A stretch of DNA of 64,000 nucleotides from JAFGVL01 sp963663245. GTDB lineage: Bacteria; Bacteroidota; Bacteroidia; Bacteroidales; Paludibacteraceae. A program made the position numbers and the translations under genes. Of this stretch, positions 63,801 to 64,000 are shown piece after piece; the stretch's first letter is position 1, and every line of letters starts with the position of its first letter. The stretch is taken from positions 558,001-622,000 of the forward strand of contig OY760143.1 in assembly GCA_963663245.1 (NCBI GenBank), given 5' to 3'. Under the pieces are notes generated by a model, which searched no databases, was not told where the DNA came from, and was given only the letters and a program-made list of their open reading frames with translations.

Positions 63801-64000
63801 ATATAGTAGGTGGTATTTTAACAATAAGAGGTCTTCCAGACTTAGTCGGATCAACGAATTACCTTATTACAACTACAGGTCATTTATCACCGTGTGGACC
63901 TGCCACTGAATCTGGAAGTATTGTCGTTAATGAGTTGCCAGAACCTACTTTGTCTGGTCCTGATATTTGTGAAAACCAGATTGGAAGATATAACACAAGT
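33824..64000 (+). CDS. Giant secreted repeat protein, at least 10,059 codons (3' end outside window)
   Basis: One open frame from ATG at 33824 to the window edge, with every repeat a multiple of 3 bp, so no frameshift or stop interrupts it. The signal peptide is residues 1-30 (AIVALILLLAGTNLFAQ). Residues 31 to about 2050 include two choice-of-anchor D-like domains (near 34415 and 35870), three domains of the GMTYVQGSGPS-NYEIS type (35092, 36220, 36550) and several CHU_C-like Ig domains (for example 39490-39717). Then come repeat arrays: 2050-4363, 4691-5392, 5393-8476 and 8601-9942. The last visible segment is an Ig-like fold with TLCFGESIDNISYTLSGG. No enzyme domain was seen. The protein is Thr-, Val- and Ala-rich, with paired Cys in each repeat, as in extracellular adhesins. 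Export by T9SS is likely, but the sorting domain is not in the window. Confidence 0.9.
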   Translation, partial: MKNLDKIFSKSFFKAIVALILLLAGTNLFAQTKFVTYEEASSYSFTFPMTQDGISLSVTNGSNKNDDPACNNETWEVSALSKTYMLSLSSSGMIDIDAGAGNVIQNVTMLLSRNSSGSTVQTTGHSAFSPDATTWSDYADVTTNGYDYCTEQSFTPVGTNHRYFSMGRAAIGGTSPSTNQEMRIYYVIVTLAASGTQEINIQQGGTDYACGGAAYSFGAVNVGSTSDATFTIQNTDATDDLTVTDITLSGEYTLVTTPVYPLVIGPSSSTTIDVRFTPTAGGVSNGSFTVESDDSDEASCTINLTGTGIDTNPTLISTENTMGSFCTTTAAASAAQTFDLTGANTNGNDILITAPTGFEVSTDGGSTYGTTRTLTAYAGGNQTIYVRIPAGASNGAKTGTLNLTGTGYTTVGIDLSGNVGTPAITPSGSVTGLSYAQGSGPSSETTFTFTAANLCPQTGDVTVTASDFDISTDGITWSSSITYPFTTGALGSQTVHARLKAGLSLGVYSENFSFSGGGATATQAADGTVSAPAATKVFDFDAANVETGDEWIEAGVGSFARSESGGGSLGSTSCDGYSNSMTTSGDFIYFKAEDDITSIEIRGTGTGSNRQLDNIAIGGTNLTDSYSTDGGASGTGIIDGSTCGSVEVTPSSTIPAGTWVRIELTGNVNISNIVLNLAPTGPELNVQQAGSDYACGGAAYLFGSTQIGTPVDAVITIQNTGSFVMNISSITATGDFSIVSAVPATVAGGSSEDITVRFNPSSAGTINGSITINNDEAGDANDETACQINLQGIGTPNVPTLQATTPLTGMTYVQGSGPSNTTLMTVEGWNLTPGTITVSGLTNYEISSDGGTTWASNTFAFATADFSRGVLVRLKSGLAVNSNYAESVIVSDGVLSQAVDFSGSVTLPVPILTANPSNLTGLTYLDGNGPSEQVKSFTISGVNLMPGDVTVDAPTNYEISLDGTTFVSSLTIPQYDLPTTTVYVRLKSGLAVASYNEIIQLYGAGVDVGDATDVDVSGQVYNTSSTVDCPGSFPFGVSFDSGGIDFASGSGTSVESLSINYSSSATVPLPSGSYTITDNPQSVHPDFIGISGGENQLVINTEGESSNSTAIEYYMDTKNGETYEFSYTICNLMPASTVGCTNTSKALTVDLEMHKMYDDNSSSSSFTPTFTSGSMSDITVAYGGCQEYRGRFTADAKNRIRIRIKKQTSSSCSALGFSGVTVEGCHPYTITTDQPGDKVCQGDPILLTVENLTAGSYLWQSRASGSSDPWVTEPGITQAITVNPTVDTDYRVVANGATVTKTVRAVICCSTMGNRIVVLQDDFGTVTGTDRASNAYVTGYDYLASGDINDGDYAIMNDAGQVSWFVNSVGHTTGAADDGHLVINGDNVGEIAYSRSYGPLCANTIYDLSAFIANVDNDGDADTWPNLTFNVWNASHTTLLETVNSGDIDWDGGNATWYERGISFNSGASSDIVIDIVNNKSAGGGNDFAIDDITFTTCTPDLELYSDLPTYTVDQQICQDLVIPVTAFTPYDITQFYPTPYYYFQMKVNAGPWTNVGSATTSPIYGFDTSTQPPGAVVTFRTVIAPTAAVATTVADNLIAGDPADDGLLTCETYALSNEVIIDILSPITMGPTTPEVRCPGENFDMTGTTSAAYWSWGTLTDPEAYVARTNTAGLKTYNHTVTGAEDIYFYGWSSDNPVPTACIAEQVFQITLDVIPDPAVTNYNNCVVSPGVNEAWIDLVTVPGGQTASFFVDNNSATIAIAPTDYNTGTAGSLFYWVSLESAAGCVSNRVPVTVDVTTGGIGLPDVTNQTECEMPGTLNYIAATNLGGASLVWYNAASGGVGSGTTPSESTTTAGVFTMYVSQSLAGCEGPRMPVTITIVAAPTTTPVTNAARCGTGTLVLGATPSSGATLAWYAAITGGAPLGAGNTYTTPSISATTVYYVAATVGSCSTNPRTAVTATINDNPVISIDDPGTVCPSSITGLTTTLTATTGPYTYSWTNATATGSDDTADFTASALCNTTTTVTVEVEDNYGCVHSDSEIVTSQDITAPTGSAPAGTTGIDACSADAATASPAFNAGTAASGYSDNCGGTVTASLTNTVVTGDDCAWTLTYTFEVEDACGNTLTGQTIAHTGSDQTAPTGSAPAGTTGIDACSADAATASPAFNAGTAASGYSDNCGGTVTASLTNTVVTGDDCAWTLTYTFEVEDACGNTLTGQTIAHTGSDQTAPTGSAPAGTTGIDACSADAATASPAFNAGTAASGYSDNCGGTVTASLTNTVVTGDDCAWTLTYTFEVEDACGNTLTGQTIAHTGSDQTAPTGSAPAGTTGIDACSADAATASPAFNAGTAASGYSDNCGGTVTASLTNTVVTGDDCAWTLTYTFEVEDACGNTLTGQTIAHTGSDQTAPTGSAPAGTTGIDACSADAATASPAFNAGTAASGYSDNCGGTVTASLTNTVVTGDDCAWTLTYTFEVEDACGNTLTGQTIAHTGSDQTAPTGSAPAGTTGIDACSADAATASPAFNAGTAASGYSDNCGGTVTASLTNTVVTGDDCAWTLTYTFEVEDACGNTLTGQTIAHTGSDQTAPTGSAPAGTTGIDACSADAATASPAFNAGTAASGYSDNCGGTVTASLTNTVVTGDDCAWTLTYTFEVEDACGNTLTGQTIAHTGSDQTAPTGSAPAGTTGIDACSADAATASPAFNAGTAASGYSDNCGGTVTASLTNTVVTGDDCAWTLTYTFEVEDACGNTLTGQTIAHTGSDQTAPTGSAPAGTTGIDACSADAATASPAFNAGTAASGYSDNCGGTVTASLTNTVVTGDDCAWTLTYTFEVEDACGNTLTGQTIAHTGSDQTAPTGSAPAGTTGIDACSADAATASPAFNAGTAASGYSDNCGGTVTASLTNTVVTGDDCAWTLTYTFEVEDACGNTLTGQTIAHTGSDQTAPTGSAPAGTTGIDACSADAATASPAFNAGTAASGYSDNCGGTVTASLTNTVVTGDDCAWTLTYTFEVEDACGNTLTGQTIAHTGSDQTAPTGSAPAGTTGIDACSADAATASPAFNAGTAASGYSDNCGGTVTASLTNTVVTGDDCAWTLTYTFEVEDACGNTLTGQTIAHTGSDQTAPTGSAPAGTTGIDACSADAATASPAFNAGTAASGYSDNCGGTVTASLTNTVVTGDDCAWTLTYTFEVEDACGNTLTGQTIAHTGSDQTAPTGSAPAGTTGIDACSADAATASPAFNAGTAASGYSDNCGGTVTASLTNTVVTGDDCAWTLTYTFEVEDACGNTLTGQTIAHTGSDQTAPTGSAPAGTTGIDACSADAATASPAFNAGTAASGYSDNCGGTVTASLTNTVVTGDDCAWTLTYTFEVEDACGNTLTGQTIAHTGSDQTAPTGSAPAGTTGIDACSADAATASPAFNAGTAASGYSDNCGGTVTASLTNTVVTGDDCAWTLTYTFEVEDACGNTLTGQTIAHTGSDQTAPTGSAPAGTTGIDACSADAATASPAFNAGTAASGYSDNCGGTVTASLTNTVVTGDDCAWTLTYTFEVEDACGNTLTGQTIAHTGSDQTAPTGSAPAGTTGIDACSADAATASPAFNAGTAASGYSDNCGGTVTASLTNTVVTGDDCAWTLTYTFEVEDACGNTLTGQTIAHTGSDQTAPTGSAPAGTTGIDACSADAATASPAFNAGTAASGYSDNCGGTVTASLTNTVVTGDDCAWTLTYTFEVEDACGNTLTGQTIAHTGSDQTAPTGSAPAGTTGIDACSADAATASPAFNAGTAASGYSDNCGGTVTASLTNTVVTGDDCAWTLTYTFEVEDACGNTLTGQTIAHTGSDQTAPTGSAPAGTTGIDACSADAATASPAFNAGTAASGYSDNCGGTVTASLTNTVVTGDDCAWTLTYTFEVEDACGNTLTGQTIAHTGSDQTAPTGSAPAGTTGIDACSADAATASPAFNAGTAASGYSDNCGGTVTASLTNTVVTGDDCAWTLTYTFEVEDACGNTLTGQTIAHTGSDQTAPTGSAPAGTTGIDACSADAATASPAFNAGTAASGYSDNCGGTVTASLTNTVVTGDDCAWTLTYTFEVEDACGNTLTGQTIAHTGSDQTAPTGSAPAGTTGIDACSADAATASPAFNAGTAASGYSDNCGGTVTASLTNTVVTGDDCAWTLTYTFEVEDACGNTLTGQTIAHTGSDQTAPTGSAPAGTTGIDACSADAATASPAFNAGTAASGYSDNCGGTVTASLTNTVVTGDDCAWTLTYTFEVEDACGNTLTGQTIAHTGSDQTAPTGSAPAGTTGIDACSADAATASPAFNAGTAASGYSDNCGGTVTASLTNTVVTGDDCAWTLTYTFEVEDACGNTLTGQTIAHTGSDQTAPTVTGTVSDQNAIAMGACVFQVPDVTGLVRLISADICTTNAALVITQSPTAGTVIVGPTSVIVTVADACGNDVTTPVNVLYPTAPTITELSKSCAVNLLTYSVQVTVSPSVVSVTSNQGVPVFVAGNVWEETLIDVANDVNYVATDADGCTVPLAVVKPNCTCPVITPPTNDGDQTYCETEPIPTLSVTLVDGDEIDWYNAGGTLLLSNSLTYTPAAPAPGTTVIYYAEARETATGCVSLRRPVSITRYLNPVLTVTTPVVVCEPNTVNLTAGTSTTIAGTVTYYNEATLSTLVTDETAVGAGTYYVLVETALACRDTAEIVVSTNPKPVLTVVTPAAVCEPSTVDLTSTVSSSEAGVITYFSDAALTLPVADETAVSAGTYYMLGTATAGSCLDTASVVISTDPKPVLTVVTPAAVCEPSTVDLTSTVSSSEAGVITYFTDAALTLPLADETAVGAGTYYMLGTATAGSCLDTASVVISTNPKPVLTVVTPAAVCEPSTVDLTSTVSSSEAGVITYFSDAALTLPVADETAVSAGTYYMLGTATAGSCLDTASVVISTNPKPVLTVVTPAAVCEPSTVDLTSTVSSSEAGLITYFSDAALTLPVADETAVSAGTYYMLGTATAGSCLDTASVVISTNPKPVLTVVTPAAVCEPSTVDLTSTVSSSEAGVITYFSDAALTLPVADETAVSAGTYYMLGTATAGSCLDTASVVISTNPKPVLTVVTPAAVCEPSTVDLTSTVSSSEAGVITYFTDAALTLPVADETAVSAGTYYMLGTATAGSCLDTASVVISTDPKPVLTVVTPAAVCEPSTVDLTSTVSSSEAGLITYFTDAALTLPVADETAVSAGTYYMLGTATAGSCLDTASVVISTDPKPVLTVVTPAAVCEPSTVDLTSTVSSSEAGLITYFSDAALTLPVADETAVSAGTYYMLGTATAGSCLDTASVVISTNPKPVLTVVTPGIVCDPTTIDLTTTVSSSEAGVITYFSDVALTLPLADETAVSAGTYYMLGTATAGSCLDTASVVVTTQTCTNLLLTSTTSGPVCLNETFDLDIEIENAEAVIATGVTVTDLLPGSFTYVSSLPSVGTYDDGTGVWDIGDLASGATATLRITVTGSIAGVNINNQAYASDVNGTSYADYAAAPAKTQITTTVHPKPVLTVVTPAAVCEPSTVDLTSTVSSSEAGVITYFSDAALTLPVADETAVVAGTYYMLGTATAGSCLDTASVVISTNPKPVLTVVTPAAVCEPSTVDLTSTVSSSEAGVITYFTDAALTLPVADETAVVAGTYYMLGIATAGSCLDTASVVISTNPKPVLTVVTPGSVCEPTTLDLTSTVSSSEAGVITYFTDAALTLPVADETAVSAGTYYMLGTATAGSCLDTASVVISTNPKPVLTVVTPAAVCEPSTVDLTSTVSSSEAGVITYFTDAALTLPVADETAVSAGTYYMLGTATAGSCLDTASVVISTNPKPVLTVVTPGIVCDPTTIDLTSTVSSSEAGVITYFTDAALTLPVADETAVSAGTYYMLGTATAGSCLDTASVVVTTQTCTNLLLTSTTSGPVCLNETFDLDIEIENAEAVIATGVTVTDLLPVSFTYVSSLPSVGTYDDGTGVWDIGDLASGATATLRITVTGSIAGVNINNQAYASDVNGTSYADYAAAPAKTQITTTVHPKPVLTVVTPAAVCEPSTVDLTSTVSSSEAGVITYFSDAALTLPVADETAVSAGTYYMLGTATAGSCLDTASVVISTNPKPVLTVVTPAAVCEPSTVDLTSTVSSSEAGLITYFTDAALTLPVADETAVSAGTYYMLGTATAGSCLDTASVVISTNPKPVLTVVTPGSVCEPTTLDLTSTVSSSEAGVITYFSDAALTLPLADETAVSAGTYYMLGTATAGSCLDTASVVISTDPKPVLTVVTPAAVCEPSTVDLTSTVSSSEAGVITYFTDAALTLPVADETAVSAGTYYMLGTATAGSCLDTASVVISTNPKPVLTVVTPGIVCDPTTIDLTTTVSSSEAGVITYFSDVALTLPLADETAVSAGTYYMLGTATAGSCLDTASVVVTTQTCTNLLLTSATSGPVCLNETFDLDIEIENAEAVIATGVTVTDLLPVSFTYVSSLPSVGTYDDGTGVWDIGDLASGATATLRITVTGSIAGVNINNQAYASDVNGTSYADYAAAPAKTQITTTVHPKPVLTVVTPAAVCEPSTVDLTSTVSSSEAGVITYFSDAALTLPVADETAVVAGTYYMLGTATAGSCLDTASVVISTNPKPVLTVVTPAAVCEPSTVDLTSTVSSSEAGVITYFTDAALTLPVADETAVVAGTYYMLGTATAGSCLDTASVVISTNPKPVLTVVTPGSVCEPTTLDLTSTVSSSEAGVITYFTDAALTLSVADETAVSAGTYYMLGTATAGSCLDTASVVISTDPKPVLTVVTPAAVCEPSTVDLTSTVSSSEAGVITYFTDAALTLPVADETAVSAGTYYMLGTATAGSCLDTASVVISTNPKPVLTVVTPGIVCDPTTIDLTTTVSSSEAGVITYFSDVALTLPLADETAVSAGTYYMLGTATAGSCLDTASVVVTTQTCTNLLLTSTTSGPVCLNETFDLDIEIENAEAVIATGVTVTDLLPGSFTYVSSLPSVGTYDDGTGVWDIGDLASGATATLRITVTGSIAGVNINNQAYASDVNGTSYADYAAAPAKTQITTTVHPKPVLTVVTPAAVCEPSTVDLTSTVSSSEAGVITYFSDAALTLPVADETAVVAGTYYMLGTATAGSCLDTASVVISTNPKPVLTVVTPAAVCEPSTVDLTSTVSSSEAGVITYFTDAALTLPVADETAVVAGTYYMLGIATAGSCLDTASVVISTNPKPVLTVVTPAAVCEPTTLDLTSTVSSSEAGVITYFSDAALTLPVADETAVSAGTYYMLGTATAGSCLDTASVVISTNPKPVLTVVTPAAVCEPSTVDLTSTVSSSEAGVITYFTDAALTLPVADETAVSAGTYYMLGTATAGSCLDTASVVISTNPKPVLTVVTPGIVCDPTTIDLTTTVSSSEAGVITYFSDVALTLPLADETAVSAGTYYMLGTATAGSCLDTASVVVTTQTCTNLLLTSTTSGPVCLNETFDLDIEIENAEAVIATGVTVTDLLPGSFTYVSSLPSVGTYDDGTGVWDIGDLASGATATLRITVTGSIAGVNINNQAYASDVNGTSYADYAAAPAKTQITTTVHPKPVLTVVTPAAVCEPSTVDLTSTVSSSEAGVITYFSDAALTLPVADETAVVAGTYYMLGTATAGSCLDTASVVISTNPKPVLTVVTPAAVCEPSTVDLTSTVSSSEAGVITYFTDAALTLPVADETAVVAGTYYMLGIATAGSCLDTASVVISTNPKPVLTVVTPAAVCEPTTLDLTSTVSSSEAGVITYFTDAALTLPVADETAVSAGTYYMLGTATAGSCLDTASVVISTNPKPVLTVVTPAAVCEPSTVDLTSTVSSSEAGVITYFTDAALTLPVADETAVSAGTYYMLGTATAGSCLDTASVVISTNPKPVLTVVTPSTVCDPLTVDLTSTVSSSEAGVITYFSDAALTLPVADETAVSAGTYYMLGTATAGSCLDTASVVVTTQTCTNLLLTSTTSGPVCLNETFDLDIEIENAEAVIATGVTVTDLLPGSFTYVSSLPSVGTYDDGTGVWDIGDLASGATATLRITVTGSIAGVNINNQAYASDVNGTSYADYAAAPAKTQITTTVHPKPVLTVVTPAAVCEPSTVDLTSTVSSSEAGVITYFTDAALTLPVADETAVVAGTYYMLGTATAGSCLDTASVVISTNPKPVLTVVTPAAVCEPSTVDLTSTVSSSEAGVITYFSDAALTLPVADETAVSAGTYYMLGTATAGSCLDTASVVISTNPKPVLTVVTPGSVCEPTTLDLTSTVSSSEAGVITYFTDAALTLPVADETAVSAGTYYMLGTATAGSCLDTASVVISTDPKPVLTVVTPAAVCEPSTVDLTSTVSSSEAGVITYFTDAALTLAVADETAVVAGTYYMLGTATAGSCLDTASVVISTNPKPVLTVVTPSTVCDPLTVDLTTTVSSSEAGVITYFSDAALTLPLADETAVSAGTYYMLGTATAGSCLDTASVVVTTQTCTNLLLTSTTSGPVCLNETFDLDIEIENAEIVIATGVTVTDLLPGSFTYVSSLPSVGTYDDGTGVWDIGDLASGATATLRITVTGSIAGVNINNQAYVSDVNGTSYADYAAAPAKTQITTTVHPKPVLTVNSTPGAVCAPSTVDLTMGTSSDIVGTITYYSDIALSTSVVDETAVSVTGTYYVLVETLSGCRDTASIAVVVNPKPVLTVNATPGAVCAPSTVDLTTGTSSDIVGTITYYSDIALATSVVDETAVSVTGTYYVLVETLSGCRDTASIAVVVNPKPVLTVNATPGAVCAPSTVDLTMGTSSDIVGTITYYSDIALSTSVVDETAVSVTGTYYVLVETLSGCRDTASITVVVNPKPVLTVNSTPGAVCAPSTVDLTMGTSSDIGGTITYYSDIALATSVVDETVVSSSGTYYVLVETLSGCRDTASIAVVVNPKPVLSIPTLGAVCLPLTLDLTMGTSSDIGGIITYYSDVALATSVVDETVVSSSGTYYVLVETLSGCRDTASIAVVVNPKPVLTVNATPGAVCAPSTVDLTTGTSSDIGGTITYYSDIALATSVVDETVVSLSGTYYVLVETLSGCRDTASITVVVNPKPVLTVNATPGAVCAPSTVDLTMGTSSDIGGTITYYSDIALATSVVDETAVSVTGTYYVLVETLSGCRDTASIAVVVNPKPVLTVNATPGAVCAPSIVNLTMGTSSDIGGTITYYSDIALATSVVDETAVSVTGTYYVLVETLSGCRDTASIAVVVNPKPVLTVNSTPGAVCAPSTVDLTMGTSSDIGGTITYYSDIALAISVVDETAVSVTGTYYVLVETLSGCRDTASIAVVVNPKPVLTVNATPGAVCAPSTVDLTMGTSSDIGGTITYYSDIALSTSVVDETAVSVTGTYYVLVETLSGCRDTASIAVVVNPKPVLTVNSTPGAVCAPSTVDLTTGTSSDIGGTITYYSDIALATSVVDETAVSLTGTYYVLVETLSGCRDTASIAVVVNPKPVLTVNATPGAVCAPSTVDLTMGTSSDIGGTITYYSDIALATSVVDETAVSLTGTYYVLVETLSGCRDTASIAVVVNPKPVLTVNATPGAVCAPSTVDLTTGTSSDIGGTITYYSDIALATSVVDETAVSVTGTYYVLVETLSGCRDTASIAVVVNSKPVLTVNATPGAVCAPSTVDLTMGTSSDIGGTITYYSDIALATSVVDETAVSVTGTYYVLVETLSGCRDTASIAVVVNPKPVLTVNATPGAVCAPSTVDLTMGTSSDIGGTITYYSDIALATSVVDETAVSVTGTYYVLVETLSGCRDTASIAVVVNPKPVLTVNATPGAVCAPSTVDLTTGTSSNIAGAVSYYSDMSLLIPVLNETTIATTGTYYVLVETLSGCRDTASIAVVVNPKPVLTVNAVRAPECSPTTVDLGAGTSSDIGGSISYYTNAALTFPVGSPSTVSTSGTYYVLVETALGCRDSANIATVINPAAAITLLSNVGTNNQTLCFGESIDNISYTLSGGATGATISGLPSGVTYDIVGGILTIRGLPDLVGSTNYLITTTGHLSPCGPATESGSIVVNELPEPTLSGPDICENQIGRYNTS
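39971..46912 (+). repeat. 26 tandem HYR-like repeats of 267 bp (89 residues)
   Basis: Exactly 26 x 267 bp in frame, residues 2050-4363 of the giant protein. Each unit runs TAPTGSAPAGTTGIDACSAD to TIAHTGSDQ. It has four Cys (DACS, DNCGG, DDCAW, DACGN), enough for two disulfides per unit. By eye the copies differ only at offset 99 (GCC or GCT) and offset 228 (ACT or ACC), both silent. The domain is the HYR-like type common in Bacteroidota surface proteins. Confidence 0.95.
47669..49999 (+). repeat. Ig-like array B: one 225-bp unit and nine 234-bp (78-residue) units
   Basis: Units start with N/DPKPVLTVVTP and contain VCEPSTVDLTSTVSSSEAG, ITYFSDAALTLPVADETA and GTYYMLGTATAGSCLDTAS. There are two Cys per unit. 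The first unit (47669-47893) is divergent and 75 residues long. Unit 9 (49766) is a variant with GIVCDPTTIDL that always stands before a DUF11-like domain. Confidence 0.93.
50000..59251 (+). repeat. Higher-order repeat: six periods of 1542 bp (514 residues)
   Basis: Each period is one 372-bp DUF11-like domain (QTCTNLLLTSTTSG to TTTV) plus five 234-bp Ig-like units. DUF11-like domains begin at 50000, 51542, 53084, 54626, 56168 and 57710; a seventh (59252-59623) follows the array. Spacing is exactly 1542 bp each time. The five Ig-like units within a period carry position-specific variants. Confidence 0.95.
59624..63649 (+). repeat. Ig-like array C: 17 units of about 237 bp (79 residues)
   Basis: Units start with NPKPVLTVN and contain PGAVCAPSTVDLTMGTSSDI, GTITYYSDIALATSVVDETA and YYVLVETLSGCRDTASIAVV. 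All are 237 bp except the fifth (60572-60805, 234 bp, with IPTLGAVCLPLTLDL). Units 16 and 17 are the most divergent. The family is the same as array B, and the first unit of array B (47669) resembles this type. Confidence 0.93.

Overview
The window is AT-rich DNA from a member of the Bacteroidota. Four things point there. Many genes are preceded by the phylum's TAnnTTTG -7 box rather than by clear Shine-Dalgarno sites. Two secreted proteins end in type IX secretion (T9SS) sorting domains. All eight F1Fo ATP synthase genes plus an atpI-like gene form one operon in the order atpD-C-I-B-E-F-H-A-G, which I associate with Bacteroidales-like lineages. An rnfBCDGEA cluster is present. I cannot name the genus.

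Layout, left to right. Positions 1-6000: the 3' end of pnp, a DEAD-box helicase, a lipoprotein pectinase-like GH28 enzyme, a class III sirtuin without zinc cysteines, and two back-to-back LuxR-type regulators. 6042-13206: the ATP synthase operon on the minus strand, with a strong hairpin between atpE and atpF. 13495-15330: a small metallophosphoesterase and two exported proteins of unknown function. 15426-25857: an unusual 10 kb block. A second copy of the last 307 bp of miaB lies at its left end and intact miaB at its right end. Between them are a 5'-truncated T9SS protein gene and a complete 2141-residue T9SS protein gene. Their C-termini are near-duplicates and carry Lys/Ser/Cys-rich inserts. 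The intact miaB also contains a perfect 28-nt palindrome in its coding sequence.

26056-31579: an RseC-like gene and the six rnf genes, encoding the ferredoxin:NAD oxidoreductase ion pump. Rnf and the ATP synthase would share the membrane ion gradient, and the c subunit looks proton-type. 31662-33335: mnmD (tRNA modification), a PAP2 phosphatase and rpsO.

33824-64000 (the window edge): one uninterrupted reading frame of at least 10,059 codons, a giant secreted adhesin-like protein. It has a signal peptide and about 2,000 residues of mixed Ig-like and choice-of-anchor domains. Next come 26 almost identical 89-residue HYR-like repeats and nine 78-residue Ig-like repeats. Then a higher-order repeat follows: six periods of exactly 1542 bp, each one 124-residue DUF11-like domain plus five 78-residue repeats, with a seventh DUF11-like domain after them. 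Finally there are 17 repeats of about 79 residues. The gene runs off the window. This repeat architecture and the miaB-flanked adhesin block are the most remarkable contents. No tRNA, rRNA, CRISPR array or transposase gene was seen.
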